From KK5 sp034043675 (GTDB taxonomy: Bacteria > Pseudomonadota > Gammaproteobacteria > Burkholderiales > Burkholderiaceae_C): 64,000 nt of DNA. The notes below the pieces were generated by a model that saw only the letters and a list, made by a program, of their open reading frames with translations, ran no database searches and was not told where the DNA came from. The translations under genes were made by a program, and so were the position numbers. The DNA lies in NCBI RefSeq assembly GCF_034043675.1, contig NZ_JAXCLA010000005.1, positions 1 through 64,000 of the forward strand. Reading direction: 5' to 3'. Positions 16,745-26,459 of this stretch are shown piece by piece. Numbering within the stretch: position 1 is the stretch's first letter; each line of letters begins with the position of its first letter.

Positions 16745-18138
16745 AGACGATGGGGGAGCGCCGCAAGGCACTGAAGTCGATGGGCGCGCTGGCACTGGTG
16801 CTGAAGGCGCCGCAGCTGCTGGCTGCCACCGGTGCAGGCCCGAGCATCATCGCCGTGCGGGTCTGGCCCGCCGACGAATACACGCGGGTCACGCTGGAGT
16901 CCGACCGGCCGCTGGTCGCCAAGCACCTGCTGGTCGAATCGCCGGAGCGCCTGGTCATCGACATCGAGGACCTGGAACTCAGCGCCGGCCTGCGCGAACT
17001 GCTGGGCAAGGTAAAGGCGGACGACCCCTTCATCGCCGGCGTGCGCGTGGGCCAGAACACGCCGAGAGTCGTACGCATCGTGCTCGACCTGAAGCAGCCG
17101 GTGGCGCCGCAGATCTTCACGCTCGGACCGGTCGCGGCCTACAAGGATCGGCTCGTGTTCGACCTGTACCCGAAGGTCGAGGTGGACCCGCTGCTGGCGC
17201 TGATCCGCGAGAAGGACGCGGCCGAGCGCGAGGCCGCTCAATCGGTGCAGGACGCGCTGGGCGAGCTGATCGGCAAGATCGACCGACCGCTGCCGAGCGT
17301 GACGCCGGCCTCGGCGCCGCCGCTGCCGCCTACACCGCCTGTCGTCGCCGCCGCATCGGCCCCACCTGCGTCTCCGCCGGCACCGCCCCTGGTGATCGGC
17401 ACCACCCAGGCCAAGCTCGACCGCCTGATCGTCATCGCGCTGGACCCCGGCCACGGCGGAGAGGACCCCGGCGCCAGCGGCCCCTCGGGCCTGCACGAGA
17501 AGGACGTCGTGCTGCAGGTAGCGCTGAAGCTGCGCGAGCGGCTCAACAGCAACCCGAACATCCGCGTGATGATGACCCGCGACGCGGACTTCTTCGTGCC
17601 GCTCGGCGAGCGCGTGCGCAAGGCGCGCCGCGTGCAGGCCGACCTGTTCGTCTCCATCCATGCCGACGCCTTCATCACGCCCAAGGCGCGGGGCGCCTCG
17701 GTATTCGCGCTCAGCGACGGCGCCGCCACCAGCTCCGCCGCGCGCTGGATGGCTGACAAGGAGAACGCGGCCGACATGGTGGGCGGCGTCAACAAGAGCG
17801 TGGCGGTCAAGGACGCAGGCGTGCTGCGCGCGATGCTGGACATGAGCACCAGCGCGCAGATCAAGGACAGCCTGAAGCTCGGCGGCGAAGTGCTCAAGCA
17901 GATCGGCGGCGTGGGCAAGCTGCACAAGGGCGCTGTCGAACAGGCGGGCTTCGCGGTGCTGAAGGCGCCGGACGTACCCTCGATCCTGGTCGAGACCGGC
18001 TTCATCTCGAACCCCGAGGAAGAATCCAAGCTGCGCGACCCGGCCTACCAGGACAAGCTCGTCGAGGCGCTGGCCACCGGCATCGCCCGCTACTTCGCCA
18101 AGAACCCGCCGCTGGCGCGGCACCGGGTCATTTCGTAA
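16741..18138 (+). CDS. amiC: N-acetylmuramoyl-L-alanine amidase AmiC
   Basis: 465 aa. A periplasmic zinc amidase that splits septal peptidoglycan for daughter-cell separation. The N-terminus has a twin-arginine-like signal (ERRKALKSMG followed by a hydrophobic stretch and LLAATG), as in E. coli AmiC. An AMIN septum-targeting domain follows at about 35-150, then a Pro/Ala linker and an Amidase_3 domain at about 235-455. Zinc ligands and the catalytic Glu are visible in DPGHGGEDPG, LHEKDVVL, SIHADAF and ILVETGFISN. Confidence 0.95.
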   Translation: MKTMGERRKALKSMGALALVLKAPQLLAATGAGPSIIAVRVWPADEYTRVTLESDRPLVAKHLLVESPERLVIDIEDLELSAGLRELLGKVKADDPFIAGVRVGQNTPRVVRIVLDLKQPVAPQIFTLGPVAAYKDRLVFDLYPKVEVDPLLALIREKDAAEREAAQSVQDALGELIGKIDRPLPSVTPASAPPLPPTPPVVAAASAPPASPPAPPLVIGTTQAKLDRLIVIALDPGHGGEDPGASGPSGLHEKDVVLQVALKLRERLNSNPNIRVMMTRDADFFVPLGERVRKARRVQADLFVSIHADAFITPKARGASVFALSDGAATSSAARWMADKENAADMVGGVNKSVAVKDAGVLRAMLDMSTSAQIKDSLKLGGEVLKQIGGVGKLHKGAVEQAGFAVLKAPDVPSILVETGFISNPEEESKLRDPAYQDKLVEALATGIARYFAKNPPLARHRVIS

Positions 18139-18146
18139 CCGGCCGG

Positions 18147-19205
18147 CTACTTGGTGTTGCGGAAGCGCTCGCGCAGGCGCTCCAGTTCCGCGTCCGACAC
18201 GCCAAGGTCCTGCGCATTGAAGGCCCGCGTGTCCGGCGTGTGCATCAGCACCGCCTGGGTCTCGTTGACCATCAGCTCCTCGTTGCCGGGGTCGTAGTCG
18301 AGGCTGCCGAGGTACTTGCGGAACATCTGCCGCTCGTTCTCGGTCAGGCCCTTGCGCCAGAACTCCCAGCACTGCTGGCGGTAGTTGCTGTTGGTGAAGT
18401 ACTCGCCGTGGCTCAGCTCGTGGCGCAGCACCGATTCGCGGCGCTTCGCATCGATCAGCTCGTCCTGCGTCGTCTGCGGGTCGTCCGGCTGCTCGGCGGT
18501 GAAGCTCACCAGCGCACGCTCCGAGGTGGAGTGGTAGCTGCCGTCCAGCTCCTTCTTCAGCACGCCCCAGCGCAGCAGGTTCTCGCGCAGGCGCTGCTCC
18601 TGGCCGTTCAAGGTCGGCTGGTCGGCCTGGTCGGCCAAGGTGTAGAACTGGGCCAGCCGGTCCATCGTGTAGTCGTGGCCGGAATAGAAGGTGGCGGCGT
18701 TGTCGCCGCTGCGCTTGATCAGGTCGGCCAGCTCGCCGTTGTCCAGCAGGCGGTCGCGCGGGCCGGCGCGCTTCTCGATGAAGGCGGCCATGCGGTTCAT
18801 CGTCTCGCCCTGCTCGATCAGCGAGGGGAACTCCAGCACCAGCACCGCGGTGTTCTCGCGCAGCCGCCACCACAGCCAGTCCGGCACCGTCTTCGCCGCC
18901 AGGATCTCATCGAGGCTGGCCACCGGCATCGCCGGCGGCGGTATCGGCTTGCGCCAGTTCCACAGCACCAGCCCCGCCGCCAGCACGATCAGCGCCGTGC
19001 CGCCGGTGGCGGCAAGCGCGATGATCCAGCGCTTGCGCTTGGACTTGCTGGAACGGCGGCGCGGGGAGCGTGAAGACCGGGAGGATGAAGACGACGAGGA
19101 CGAGGACGACGAACGATGGCGCCGCCGGCGCGGTGCCAGCAGGTTCGCGGTCGCGTCGGCGGGCTCACCGCCAGGGCCTGGCGGCGGCTCCTTCGGCTCG
19201 CTCAA
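18147..19205 (-). CDS. Membrane-anchored protein with HExxH metalloprotease-like motif
   Basis: 352 aa. The cytoplasmic N-terminus is Pro/Arg-rich with a serine run (about 32-47), then Lys/Arg, one membrane segment (60-82) and a large periplasmic domain. H262-E-L-S-H266 fits the zinc-protease HExxH motif, and a possible third ligand is E315 (VNETQAV), although the gap of about 49 residues is long. I recognise no named family. It is the last gene of the run that begins with tpsB, 19 bp after the OmpA-family gene, which suggests a role in processing or anchoring the secreted proteins. Proteolytic activity is inferred from the motif alone. Confidence 0.7.
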   Translation of the reverse strand: MSEPKEPPPGPGGEPADATANLLAPRRRRHRSSSSSSSSSSSRSSRSPRRRSSKSKRKRWIIALAATGGTALIVLAAGLVLWNWRKPIPPPAMPVASLDEILAAKTVPDWLWWRLRENTAVLVLEFPSLIEQGETMNRMAAFIEKRAGPRDRLLDNGELADLIKRSGDNAATFYSGHDYTMDRLAQFYTLADQADQPTLNGQEQRLRENLLRWGVLKKELDGSYHSTSERALVSFTAEQPDDPQTTQDELIDAKRRESVLRHELSHGEYFTNSNYRQQCWEFWRKGLTENERQMFRKYLGSLDYDPGNEELMVNETQAVLMHTPDTRAFNAQDLGVSDAELERLRERFRNTK

Positions 19206-19224
19206 GGCGGGCTCGCGGGGACGA

Positions 19225-19821
19225 TCAGTTGCGGACGGTGACGATCGTGACGCGGCGGTTTTCCGGCGCGTCGACGCGGGCCTTGTTCATCGGCTCGCTG
19301 GAACCCTTGCCGACCGGCGTCAGGCGCTCGGGCAGCAGGCCGGCGTGGCTCACCAGGTAGTTGGCCACCGACTCGGCGCGCAGCTGCGAGAGCTTCTGGT
19401 TCGCGTCGGCATCGCCGCGGGCGTCGGCATGGCCTTCGACCTTGAACGAGAAGCCGGCCAGCGCGTCGGACTGCAGCGCGCGTGCCAGCACGTCCAGCGA
19501 GCCCTGCGACTCGGTCGTCAGCGCGGCCGAGTTGGAGTCGAAGGTGATCAGCAGACTGGCCTTGCCGGCGCCGGGCTTGGGGGCCGGCGTGCTGCTGCTG
19601 CCGGCACGGTTGGCGGCCTTGAAGCCGCGCGTGGCGCCGGCGACGGCCTCGGGGCCTTCGATCTGCAGTGCATCGATCAGCGCCGATTCGGTCACCTGCG
19701 AGCCCTTCAGCACCGGATTGCCGGCCGGCGCGGAGGCTGCCTGCGCCATCGCACCCACGCTGAACACGGCCGAAGCCACGAAAACGGCGCCCGTCAGGGT
19801 CTTGATCAGGATCTTGCTCAC
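19225..19821 (-). CDS. OmpA-family peptidoglycan-binding protein
   Basis: 198 aa from a GTG at 19821 that has GAGGGG six bases upstream; an ATG at 19860 lacks a ribosome-binding site. A signal peptide is seen at 1-21 (SVGAMAQ). The C-terminal OmpA-like domain at about 90-195 contains ITFDSNSAALT, GHADARGDADANQKLSQLRA and a terminal NRRVTIV, including the Asp and Arg that grip diaminopimelate. It lies 56 bp after the second exoprotein gene. It may tether the TPS system or the HExxH protein to the cell wall, which is inference. Confidence 0.88.
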   Translation of the reverse strand: MSKILIKTLTGAVFVASAVFSVGAMAQAASAPAGNPVLKGSQVTESALIDALQIEGPEAVAGATRGFKAANRAGSSSTPAPKPGAGKASLLITFDSNSAALTTESQGSLDVLARALQSDALAGFSFKVEGHADARGDADANQKLSQLRAESVANYLVSHAGLLPERLTPVGKGSSEPMNKARVDAPENRRVTIVTVRN

Positions 19822-19877
19822 GATGTGCCCCTCACTCCACGTATCTTGAAAGTTATGCATGCTAACGCTGCCGGTGC

Positions 19878-22800
19878 TTACTGTGGCCCGACATCGAGCT
19901 GGCGCTGCTCGAACAGGTAGTCGCCGCCGCGCTGGTGGCCCGCCGCGGCGGAGGCGCCGTACTGCGGCCGCTGCGGCAGCTCGCGCGCCACGGCGAAACG
20001 CACGCGCTCGAACACATTGCCGCCGGCCTGCCACTGCTTCAGCTGGCCCAGCTGGTTCAGCAGGTTGAAGGTGAACGGCGAGTGGCCCTGCTTGCCGGCG
20101 TCCGACACCGGCTCATTGCCGCCCGAAGACATCACGACGACCGATTTCTGCTGCAGCACCTGCGCCGGGTCCGGCGGCGTGCCGCTCGGGCGGATGCGCT
20201 CGTCCGACACCAGCGAGCCGGAGTAGCAGCTGTCCGAGATCAGCGCCACCTGCGAGGCGCCGATCTGGTTGATCAGGCGGCCGATGTCGGCGTTGCTGAG
20301 CCAGGTCTCGGGCTTCTTCGCATCGGCGTCGGACAGCAGCCAGTAGCCCTGCCCCGTCTGCTGGACCAGCTCGCCGTGGCCGGCGTAGTAGATCGACACC
20401 GAGTCCTTCGGGCCCATCGCCAGCGCCAGGCGATTCAGCGTACCGATCACCGAGGCCTTGGTGGCGTTCGGGATCACCACGGTCTCGTAACCCAGCTTGC
20501 CTTCGAACATCGAGCCCATCGCCTCGGCGTCGTTGATCGCGTTGCCCAGGGACGGGATCGTCCGGTCCTCGTAGGCATCGACGCCGATCACCACGGCCAC
20601 CTTGCGCTCGATCTGCGGCAGTGCCGCGAGCTTCACATGGCGCCGCGTCGGCAGGGCCTGCACCGGGGCGGGCGGCGGTGCGACAGGCGCCGCGGCCACG
20701 ACGGGAGCGGCCGGCGCTGCTGCAACCGGCGCGGGCACGGGTGCAGCAGCCGGCGCAGCGACCGGCGCGCTGGCCAGCGCCTGCGCCGTGCCCTCCGCCT
20801 GGGCCTTGCGCTTCAGTTCGTCGGTCACGGCACAAGTGCCGGCCGCGGCCTCCGACAGCGACTGGCAGGCATGCACATCGGCCAGCCCGGGGTTCTTCTC
20901 AAGCTTGGCCGCGGCCTCGGCCAGCAGTGCCTGCTTGTAGGCGTCGCGCTCTGCCAGCAGAGACGCCAGCGCGTCCATCGACAGGGCCGACAGCCGCACC
21001 GGCGCGAAGCTCGCGGCGACCGGCGAGGCCGTGCTGCCGCTCGACGCGGGCGGGCTCGTCAGGTCCACCATGCCCGAGGAGGTGTTCATGCTCGTCGGCG
21101 CCGTCGGCATCGTCAGGCCCACCGGCGCCACCGACTGGATCGCCACCGCCGTCGACTGGATGACCACCTGCGGCGGGGACGCCGTCGTCGGCGCGCTCAC
21201 CGTCAACGCGCTTGCGTTACCGGGCGCCTGCACGAACTGGTAGTTCTGCGCCTCCAGGCCCTGGCCGTTGATCGCATAGCTGCCCTGCGGCGAGGTGGCC
21301 GTGGCCGAGGTCGTGAAGCTCAGGCTGCCGCTGGTCGAATTGGCCTGCGTGTCGTCGCCCAGGAAGCCGCTGACGCTGCCGCTCAGCGCCGGCAGCGCCG
21401 CGTTCAGTGCCTTGGTGACCGGGTCGGCCACGTAGCTGAGCATGGCGGGAGTGATGTCCGCCGCCAAGTTCGGCTGCGACACCAGCGTGTAGTTGCCGGC
21501 GTCCGCACCGGTGAGGCTCAGGCCCGACACCGTCACCTGCTTGCCGGCGCCGACGTTCTTGTCGGCGAAGGCGCCGCTGGCCGTGCCGGCCAGGCCCACC
21601 GTGTCGCCGGCGAAGGCGCTGACGCTGGCGGTGCCGCCGAGCGTTGCCGCGGTCGTCGCGTCGTAGACCTTGCTGCCGGCCGTGAGGCCGCCGATCTGCA
21701 GCGTGGCCGGCGTGATGTTCGCCTTCAGCCCCGTCGGCTGGACCAGCGTGTAGTTGCCCGCGTCGGCGCCGGTGAGGCTCAGGCCCGAGACCGTGACCGT
21801 CTTGCCGGTGCCGACGTTCTTGTCCGTGAACTGCGCGCTGCCGGTGCCGGACACGCTCACCAGGTCGCCCGCGAAGCTGCCGAGGCTCGCCGTGCCGCCC
21901 AGCGTGGCGCCCAGCGTCGCGTCGTACACCTTGTTCTGCGCGACCAGGCCGCTCACCAGCAGCGAGGCCGGCGTGATGTCGGCCGTCAGGCCGCCCGACG
22001 ATCCGCTCGGGCCGCTGACCGTGTAGTTGCCCGCATCGGCGCCGGTCAGCACGAGGCCACTTACGGTCACGGTCTTGCCGGTGCCGACGTTCTTGTCGCT
22101 GAAGTTGCCCACGTAACCGGCCTGCACCGACACGCTGTCGCCAGGCAGCGCAAACACGCTGGCCGTACCGCCCAGCGTCGCGACGGTCGTCGCGTCGTAG
22201 GTCTTGCCGACCGCCGTGAGGCCGCTGACGGTCAGGTTCAGCGGCGTGATGTTCGCCGTCAACGGGTTGGCGAAGGCGAGCACGTAGTTGCCGCCGTCGT
22301 CCCCGCCCAGCGACAGGCCCGTCACGCTCACCGTCTTGCCGTTGGCCACGTTCTTGTCGGCGAAGCTGCCGCTGGCCGTTCCCTGCAGCGACACGTCGTC
22401 GCCGCTGATCGGCGTCACCTGTGCGGTGCCAGTGAGCGTCGCGCCTGTGCCACCGTTGTAGATCCTGTTCTGCGCGGTGAGGCCGCCGATGTACAGCGTG
22501 GCCGGCGTGATGCTGGCCTTCAGGCCGCTGGCGTTGACGACGTTCCAGTTGTAATTGCTCGTCAGGCCGGCGTTCGCGCCGGTGCCGTCGTTCACCGAGA
22601 CATTGGCTTCCACGCCCTTGTCGGTGCCGACGTTCTTGTCGCTGAACGTGCCGCTGGTAGTGATCGTCAGCTGCTCGCCGGCCACCAGGCCGGTCGTGCT
22701 GGCGGTCACGTTCGCGGTGGTCGTACGGTCGTAGACCTTGTCGAGGGCGGCCAGCGTGATCGTCAGATCCGCCGGATTGATCGTCGCCTGGATGTGCGAC

Positions 22801-25800
22801 TGCAGGGTCAGGCCGTAGATCGGCTTGTTGTTGCCGTCCAGGTAGGTGACCAGGCTGTCGTCGTTCAGGTTCACCGAGCCGTAGCCGGCGTCCTTGCTGT
22901 CAAACAGCAGGGTGGCGCCGGACGCCACCGTGGCGGTGCCGACGGAAGTGGAGACGTTGAAGCTGGTGCCCGTCGACGTCACGGCACGCGTGCCGTCGTA
23001 GGTCTTGTCCGGCGTGAAGCCGTTCAGGTTGGCATTCGGCTGCGTGCTGGAGACGAAGCCGTTGCCGACATCGTTGGCCCAACTCGCCGGGCCGGTGGCG
23101 CCGTAGCGGGTGAAGTCGTAATCCGAGATCTGCGAGTCGAAGTTGTTTTCGTCGTTGATGTCGGCCGACCAGACGATCCAGCGCCCGCCGTTGACCTGCA
23201 GCCCCTGCGAGCCCGCCATGTTGACGAAGTGACCGATGCCGGTGCCGTTGTTGCCTTCGATCAGGATCGCGTCGCCGCTGGGCCGGTTCGAGATCAGCGC
23301 CGAGCCGCCGCTCAGCGTCAGGCTGTCGGCCTGGATCGTGAGCAGGCCATCGGCCGTGATCTGGCTGCCGCTCAGCGTCATCGCGGATGCGCCGCTGAGG
23401 TTGATCACGCCCCCGGTCGTGGTGATGGTCGAGCTGGACAGCGACATGGTCGCCGACGAGCCACCCACGGACATGCTGATGTCGCCGCCGGCACCAAGCG
23501 TCGCGCCGCTCAGTTCGATGCCGGTGCCGCCCACGCCGGTGATCGTCATCGGGCCGCTGCCCGCGGTCAGCGTCCCGGTGTCCACCTCCACGCCCGGACC
23601 GAAGGACGAAGATCCGTGCACCGTGATCTGCCGGCCCGTCACCTGGCTCGACGCACTGACGCCGACGCCCGACTGGCTGCTCGCGCTGGCGCCGTAGAGG
23701 GAAACGCTGCCGGAGCCGGCCTCGACGACGCTGGAGTTGGCGATGCTGACGCCACCGGGCGCCGCGCCGGAGAGGCTGCCACCGTTGGGCAGGGTCACGC
23801 TGCCGCCGCCACCGAGCACGATGGCACCGCCGCCGCTCGAGATCGAGCTGCTGTTGAGCGAGACCACGCCGCTGCCGGCGCTCAAGGTCACGTTGAGTGG
23901 AATGCCGTTGTTGCCGAGGAGTGCCGAGCTCAGCAGGACGTTGTTGTCGGCCAGCAGGTTCGCGGAGAGCGCACCGCTGCCGGTGAAGACGACGCTGGCG
24001 TTGTTGATCGTGATCGTGCCGGCCTGCGCGCTGAGACCGTCAATGGCGGTTGCCGTCAGGTTGCCGCCGATGCTGCTGCCAGCAAAGGACAGCGCTTCCG
24101 CCGTGACGCTCACGTCGCCGCCGGCAGCGGTCGTGAAGCCCACCTTGAAGTTGCCGAACTTGTTGCCCGTGTCGGTCAGGTTGATCGACTGGCCGGCGGC
24201 CGCGGTGGTGAAGCTGCTGCCATCGGCACCCAGTACCAGGGCGCCGGACTGCGAGATGCCGCCCGTGGACGCCGCGGCCGTCAGCTTGCCGCCGATGGTG
24301 CTGGCTGCGAAGTTGATCGTGTCGCCCGTGAGGCTGGCGTCAGCCGCCGTCCCGGTGGTATTCAGCGACACAGTGTGGCCGCTCAGCACGTTGGCCTGCG
24401 TCAGCGCGATCGTCTGACCTGTCGCGCTGGTGGTGAAGCTGCTGCCGTCGGCGCCGACCGAGAAAGGCGCGGTCTGCGTGATGCTGCCGGTGTCGGAGAT
24501 CAGCACCAGCTTGCCGCCGAGGTTGCTGATGCTCGTCGGGATCGAGATGCTGCCCTGGTCCCGGATGATCACGTCCTGCGGCGCCGAGAACGTCAGGAAA
24601 CCGCTGGACAGGCCCGCGATGCTGTTGGCCTGGCTGCCCAGATCGATGCTGCTGCCGATGCCGCTGGCGGTGAAGCTGCTGCCAATCTGGGTTGTGGTGA
24701 TGGCGCCCGTCTGGCTGATGCCGCCGGCAGTGGAGGTCACGTTGATGTTGCCGTTGGTGCCCGAGGCATTGACCGTCGGCAAGATGATGCTACCGGCCGC
24801 GTTCAGCGTGATGTTGCCCGCACCGAGTTGCACGCCGGTGCCGAAGTGCAGTGCGCCGACGCCCGAAGGCGCCGGTGGATTGGTGCCCGAGGTGAAGGTG
24901 TAGTTCGCGGTCAGACTCAAAGCCAGCATGCCGCCGATCGAGGCATTGACGTCGATGTCGTTGCCGGCATGCATCGTCAATGCATGGGCCGCGCCCCCTG
25001 CGTTGATCGCGCTGTTGACCGTGATGTTGTTGGTCGCCTCCAGCACCACGTCGCCGGTGCTGAGCATGGACTGCACGGCCCCACTCGTGATCACGCTGTT
25101 CGCGCCCGGGGCGTAGTCCCAGGCCACCGTGCCAAAAGTGAGGTCGGCGTTGCTGCCGTCGCCATTGACATCGGCTCCCGTTGCCTGGATCGTCAGGTTC
25201 AAGGGATCCAGCAGCAGCGTGCCCCGCGCACCCGCTACAGAGCCCAGGTCGGCGAAACCCCGGAAATCCAGAAACTGCTTGCCGGACACTTCGGCGAAGC
25301 CGCCGTTCCCGCCGTCCGCGCCACCGCGGGCCGACAGGCTGCCCAGGAAGCGCGTGTTGTCGTCGGACCAGACGACAACGCTGCCGCCGTCGCCGCGCCC
25401 GGTGGCATCCGCATGCAACTGCACGCCGGAACCGACGTAGGTGCGCGCGGCCGTCGGCAAGGTGCCGGCGCCGTGGAAATCGCCGCCAATGCGGATCGCG
25501 CCGCCGCCGCTGGCGCCCGAGGCGTCGACCAGCGCACTGCCCAGCAGCACGGCCTCGTTGCCGAGCACGTCGATGGAACCACCCTGCCCGTTCGCCGCCG
25601 TGGCGCTGGTGATGCTGCCGTCGGCCAGGGTCACGCGTTCGCTGGCCTGCAGCACGATCTCGCCGCCGGGGCCCACGCCCAGCGAATCGGCGCGCACGAC
25701 GCCCTGCTGGTTGACCGTCGCGGCCTGCACGTCGATGCGGCCGGCGTTGAGCGAGCCGAGGTTCAGCACCTCGCCGGCCGGTGCCGTCACCTTGACGGTG

Positions 25801-26459
25801 AAGCGCGGCGTGGCGGTGTCCAGCAGTTCGATGCTGGCGCCCGCGGCCAGCACGATCTGGCCGCCCTGGGTGTCGATCAGGCCTTCATTGCTGACGCCGC
25901 CGGCACCGGCCAGCAGCAAGACCTGGCCCCCGGCCGCGCTGCGGATCTCGCCCTGGTTGACGATGCTGCCCTGCGCCGAACCGGCGGGCGTCGTGAACAG
26001 GTAGCGCCCGGCGGTCCAGTCGCTGTCGTTGAGGTTCAGCGTGGACGTGACGAGGCCCGCGACGTCGACGCGGGCGCCCTGGCCGAACAGCACGCCGTTG
26101 GGGTTCAGCAGCCACACCCGGCCATTGCTGGACAGGCTGCCGAGGATGCTGGACGGGTCGTTGCCGGTGACGCGGTTGAGCACCTGGCTGGTCGCGCTCG
26201 GCTGGTCGAAGCGGACGCTGTTGCCGGCGCCGATCGAGAAGCTCTGCCAGTTCAGGATCGCGCCGTTGCTGTTCGTGATCGTCAGCTTGCTGCCGTTGGT
26301 GACGGCGGTGGCCTGGCCCTGCACGACCTGCAAGCCGGTCGGCAAGGTCGGCGGTGAGGCCTGGCCCATGCCGAGCCAGGCGCAACCGGCCAGGGCGAGA
26401 ACGAGGCGGCGCGGGGTGAAGTGCCGGATGGGACGATGGCTTGCGGGTTGCTTGGTCAC
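19878..26459 (-). CDS. TPS exoprotein with C-terminal caspase-like domain (second copy)
   Basis: 2193 aa. After a signal region (1-34) the TPS secretion domain includes SFSIGAGNSVRFDQ and NPNGVLFG (119-126), which dock on the TpsB POTRA domains. A long beta-helix-type stretch rich in Gly, Ser and Thr follows. Then come at least six YDG/MBG repeats of about 80 residues (each with YDxT, SDKNVGTGK and GADAGNY) and an Ala/Pro linker. A caspase-like domain begins at about 1952 with H2028 (YYAGHG) and C2078 (SDSCYSG). The start is a GTG that overlaps the previous stop (GTGA), with no clear ribosome-binding site, so it is probably coupled to the upstream gene. It is a close paralogue of that gene. 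Confidence 0.9.
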   Translation of the reverse strand: MTKQPASHRPIRHFTPRRLVLALAGCAWLGMGQASPPTLPTGLQVVQGQATAVTNGSKLTITNSNGAILNWQSFSIGAGNSVRFDQPSATSQVLNRVTGNDPSSILGSLSSNGRVWLLNPNGVLFGQGARVDVAGLVTSTLNLNDSDWTAGRYLFTTPAGSAQGSIVNQGEIRSAAGGQVLLLAGAGGVSNEGLIDTQGGQIVLAAGASIELLDTATPRFTVKVTAPAGEVLNLGSLNAGRIDVQAATVNQQGVVRADSLGVGPGGEIVLQASERVTLADGSITSATAANGQGGSIDVLGNEAVLLGSALVDASGASGGGAIRIGGDFHGAGTLPTAARTYVGSGVQLHADATGRGDGGSVVVWSDDNTRFLGSLSARGGADGGNGGFAEVSGKQFLDFRGFADLGSVAGARGTLLLDPLNLTIQATGADVNGDGSNADLTFGTVAWDYAPGANSVITSGAVQSMLSTGDVVLEATNNITVNSAINAGGAAHALTMHAGNDIDVNASIGGMLALSLTANYTFTSGTNPPAPSGVGALHFGTGVQLGAGNITLNAAGSIILPTVNASGTNGNINVTSTAGGISQTGAITTTQIGSSFTASGIGSSIDLGSQANSIAGLSSGFLTFSAPQDVIIRDQGSISIPTSISNLGGKLVLISDTGSITQTAPFSVGADGSSFTTSATGQTIALTQANVLSGHTVSLNTTGTAADASLTGDTINFAASTIGGKLTAAASTGGISQSGALVLGADGSSFTTAAAGQSINLTDTGNKFGNFKVGFTTAAGGDVSVTAEALSFAGSSIGGNLTATAIDGLSAQAGTITINNASVVFTGSGALSANLLADNNVLLSSALLGNNGIPLNVTLSAGSGVVSLNSSSISSGGGAIVLGGGGSVTLPNGGSLSGAAPGGVSIANSSVVEAGSGSVSLYGASASSQSGVGVSASSQVTGRQITVHGSSSFGPGVEVDTGTLTAGSGPMTITGVGGTGIELSGATLGAGGDISMSVGGSSATMSLSSSTITTTGGVINLSGASAMTLSGSQITADGLLTIQADSLTLSGGSALISNRPSGDAILIEGNNGTGIGHFVNMAGSQGLQVNGGRWIVWSADINDENNFDSQISDYDFTRYGATGPASWANDVGNGFVSSTQPNANLNGFTPDKTYDGTRAVTSTGTSFNVSTSVGTATVASGATLLFDSKDAGYGSVNLNDDSLVTYLDGNNKPIYGLTLQSHIQATINPADLTITLAALDKVYDRTTTANVTASTTGLVAGEQLTITTSGTFSDKNVGTDKGVEANVSVNDGTGANAGLTSNYNWNVVNASGLKASITPATLYIGGLTAQNRIYNGGTGATLTGTAQVTPISGDDVSLQGTASGSFADKNVANGKTVSVTGLSLGGDDGGNYVLAFANPLTANITPLNLTVSGLTAVGKTYDATTVATLGGTASVFALPGDSVSVQAGYVGNFSDKNVGTGKTVTVSGLVLTGADAGNYTVSGPSGSSGGLTADITPASLLVSGLVAQNKVYDATLGATLGGTASLGSFAGDLVSVSGTGSAQFTDKNVGTGKTVTVSGLSLTGADAGNYTLVQPTGLKANITPATLQIGGLTAGSKVYDATTAATLGGTASVSAFAGDTVGLAGTASGAFADKNVGAGKQVTVSGLSLTGADAGNYTLVSQPNLAADITPAMLSYVADPVTKALNAALPALSGSVSGFLGDDTQANSTSGSLSFTTSATATSPQGSYAINGQGLEAQNYQFVQAPGNASALTVSAPTTASPPQVVIQSTAVAIQSVAPVGLTMPTAPTSMNTSSGMVDLTSPPASSGSTASPVAASFAPVRLSALSMDALASLLAERDAYKQALLAEAAAKLEKNPGLADVHACQSLSEAAAGTCAVTDELKRKAQAEGTAQALASAPVAAPAAAPVPAPVAAAPAAPVVAAAPVAPPPAPVQALPTRRHVKLAALPQIERKVAVVIGVDAYEDRTIPSLGNAINDAEAMGSMFEGKLGYETVVIPNATKASVIGTLNRLALAMGPKDSVSIYYAGHGELVQQTGQGYWLLSDADAKKPETWLSNADIGRLINQIGASQVALISDSCYSGSLVSDERIRPSGTPPDPAQVLQQKSVVVMSSGGNEPVSDAGKQGHSPFTFNLLNQLGQLKQWQAGGNVFERVRFAVARELPQRPQYGASAAAGHQRGGDYLFEQRQLDVGPQ

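Noticed and set aside
19935..26357. 2140-codon open frame on the plus strand opposite the second exoprotein gene
   Set aside because: It is the antisense shadow of the repeat-rich exoprotein gene; its Arg/His/Gln-rich low-complexity translation shows no family pattern.
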